This document shows, in pieces, positions 62,150 through 62,197 of a DNA stretch of 62,197 nucleotides. Within the stretch, counting starts at the first letter, position 1. Each line of letters starts with the position of its first letter. Origin of the DNA: Paludibacteraceae bacterium (GTDB lineage Bacteria; Bacteroidota; Bacteroidia; Bacteroidales; Paludibacteraceae). The DNA is taken from positions 1-62,197 of the forward strand of contig JAILMN010000037.1 in assembly GCA_024692565.1 (NCBI GenBank), read 5' to 3'. The notes beneath the pieces were generated by a model, which saw only the letters and a program-made list of their open reading frames with translations, was not told the origin of the DNA and ran no database searches. A program made the position numbers and the translations under genes.

Positions 62150-62197
62150 ATGCAAAGAAACTTATTGTTGGAATTATTGGAGGATGGTGAACGCGTG
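62150..62197 (+). CDS. 5' end of an unidentified gene (3' partial)
   Basis: ATG 62150 follows a clear promoter by 24 bp and the frame is open to the window edge; the 16 residues visible start MQRNLLLELLEDGERV. Too short to identify. Confidence 0.5.
   Translation, partial: MQRNLLLELLEDGERV

Overview
The window looks like chromosomal DNA of a member of the Bacteroidales (phylum Bacteroidota), probably an uncultured lineage. Reasons: most promoters match the Bacteroidetes pattern (TTTG, about 20 bp, TAnnTTTGC); Shine-Dalgarno sites are absent; proteins carry type IX secretion (T9SS) sorting domains; T9SS-associated genes gldJ and porW/sprE are present; and the folP-cdaA pair, the GT3-type glycogen synthase, the C10 protease and the Bacteroidetes-style RHS proteins all fit. 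No CRISPR array, transposase or phage structural gene was seen.

Layout. 1-7979 (+): a polyamine ABC importer (potB cut by the edge, an unusual potC with a fused N-terminal domain, potD) overlapping a 975-aa TPR protein and an outer-membrane barrel protein. 8037-27633 (-): a six-gene surface operon: small barrel protein, 1038-aa secreted protein, 2855-aa FN3/jelly-roll adhesin with a T9SS tail, 1035-aa paralogue, C10 cysteine protease and OmpA-family protein. It is preceded by a roughly 295-nt leader with competing hairpins. 28127-30132 (-): gldJ-gcvH. 30281-33909 (+): folP, cdaA, metG, then tRNA-Met. 34177-35691 (-): proS. 35804-37339 (+): gpmI. 37405-51018: a small Cys-rich lipoprotein, then a long + strand run holding a PASTA protein, an RluA-type pseudouridine synthase, an HhH protein, a pRiA4b ORF-3-like protein, miaA, a PKD lipoprotein, glycogen synthase, a C69 peptidase, tsaB, porW/sprE, tRNA-Pro (-) and miaB. 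51015-61354 (+): a visibly AT-rich block with a membrane-anchored HTH protein, a DUF3244-like protein, a T9SS-tailed protein, two large RHS-type proteins and a small membrane protein that may be immunity to the RHS tip. 61551-62197: an orphan HicB-like protein between 70-bp direct repeats, and the first codons of another gene.

How the parts connect: gldJ and porW encode parts of the T9SS machinery, and the surface operon and the AT-rich block encode likely T9SS cargo. The housekeeping core is translation-centred: two aminoacyl-tRNA synthetases, two tRNAs, three tRNA position-37 modification genes (miaA, tsaB, miaB) and a pseudouridine synthase.

The most unusual signals are (1) a family of short degenerate arrays with a strict 7-bp unit, mostly 35 bp long and A-rich on the coding strand, sitting inside potC, miaA, tsaB and miaB and across several stop/start junctions; (2) the AT-rich RHS block with its candidate toxin tip and immunity gene; (3) the competing hairpins in the surface-operon leader; (4) a 62-bp duplication of the tRNA-Pro 3' end with its terminator; and (5) direct repeats bracketing the orphan hicB-like gene.
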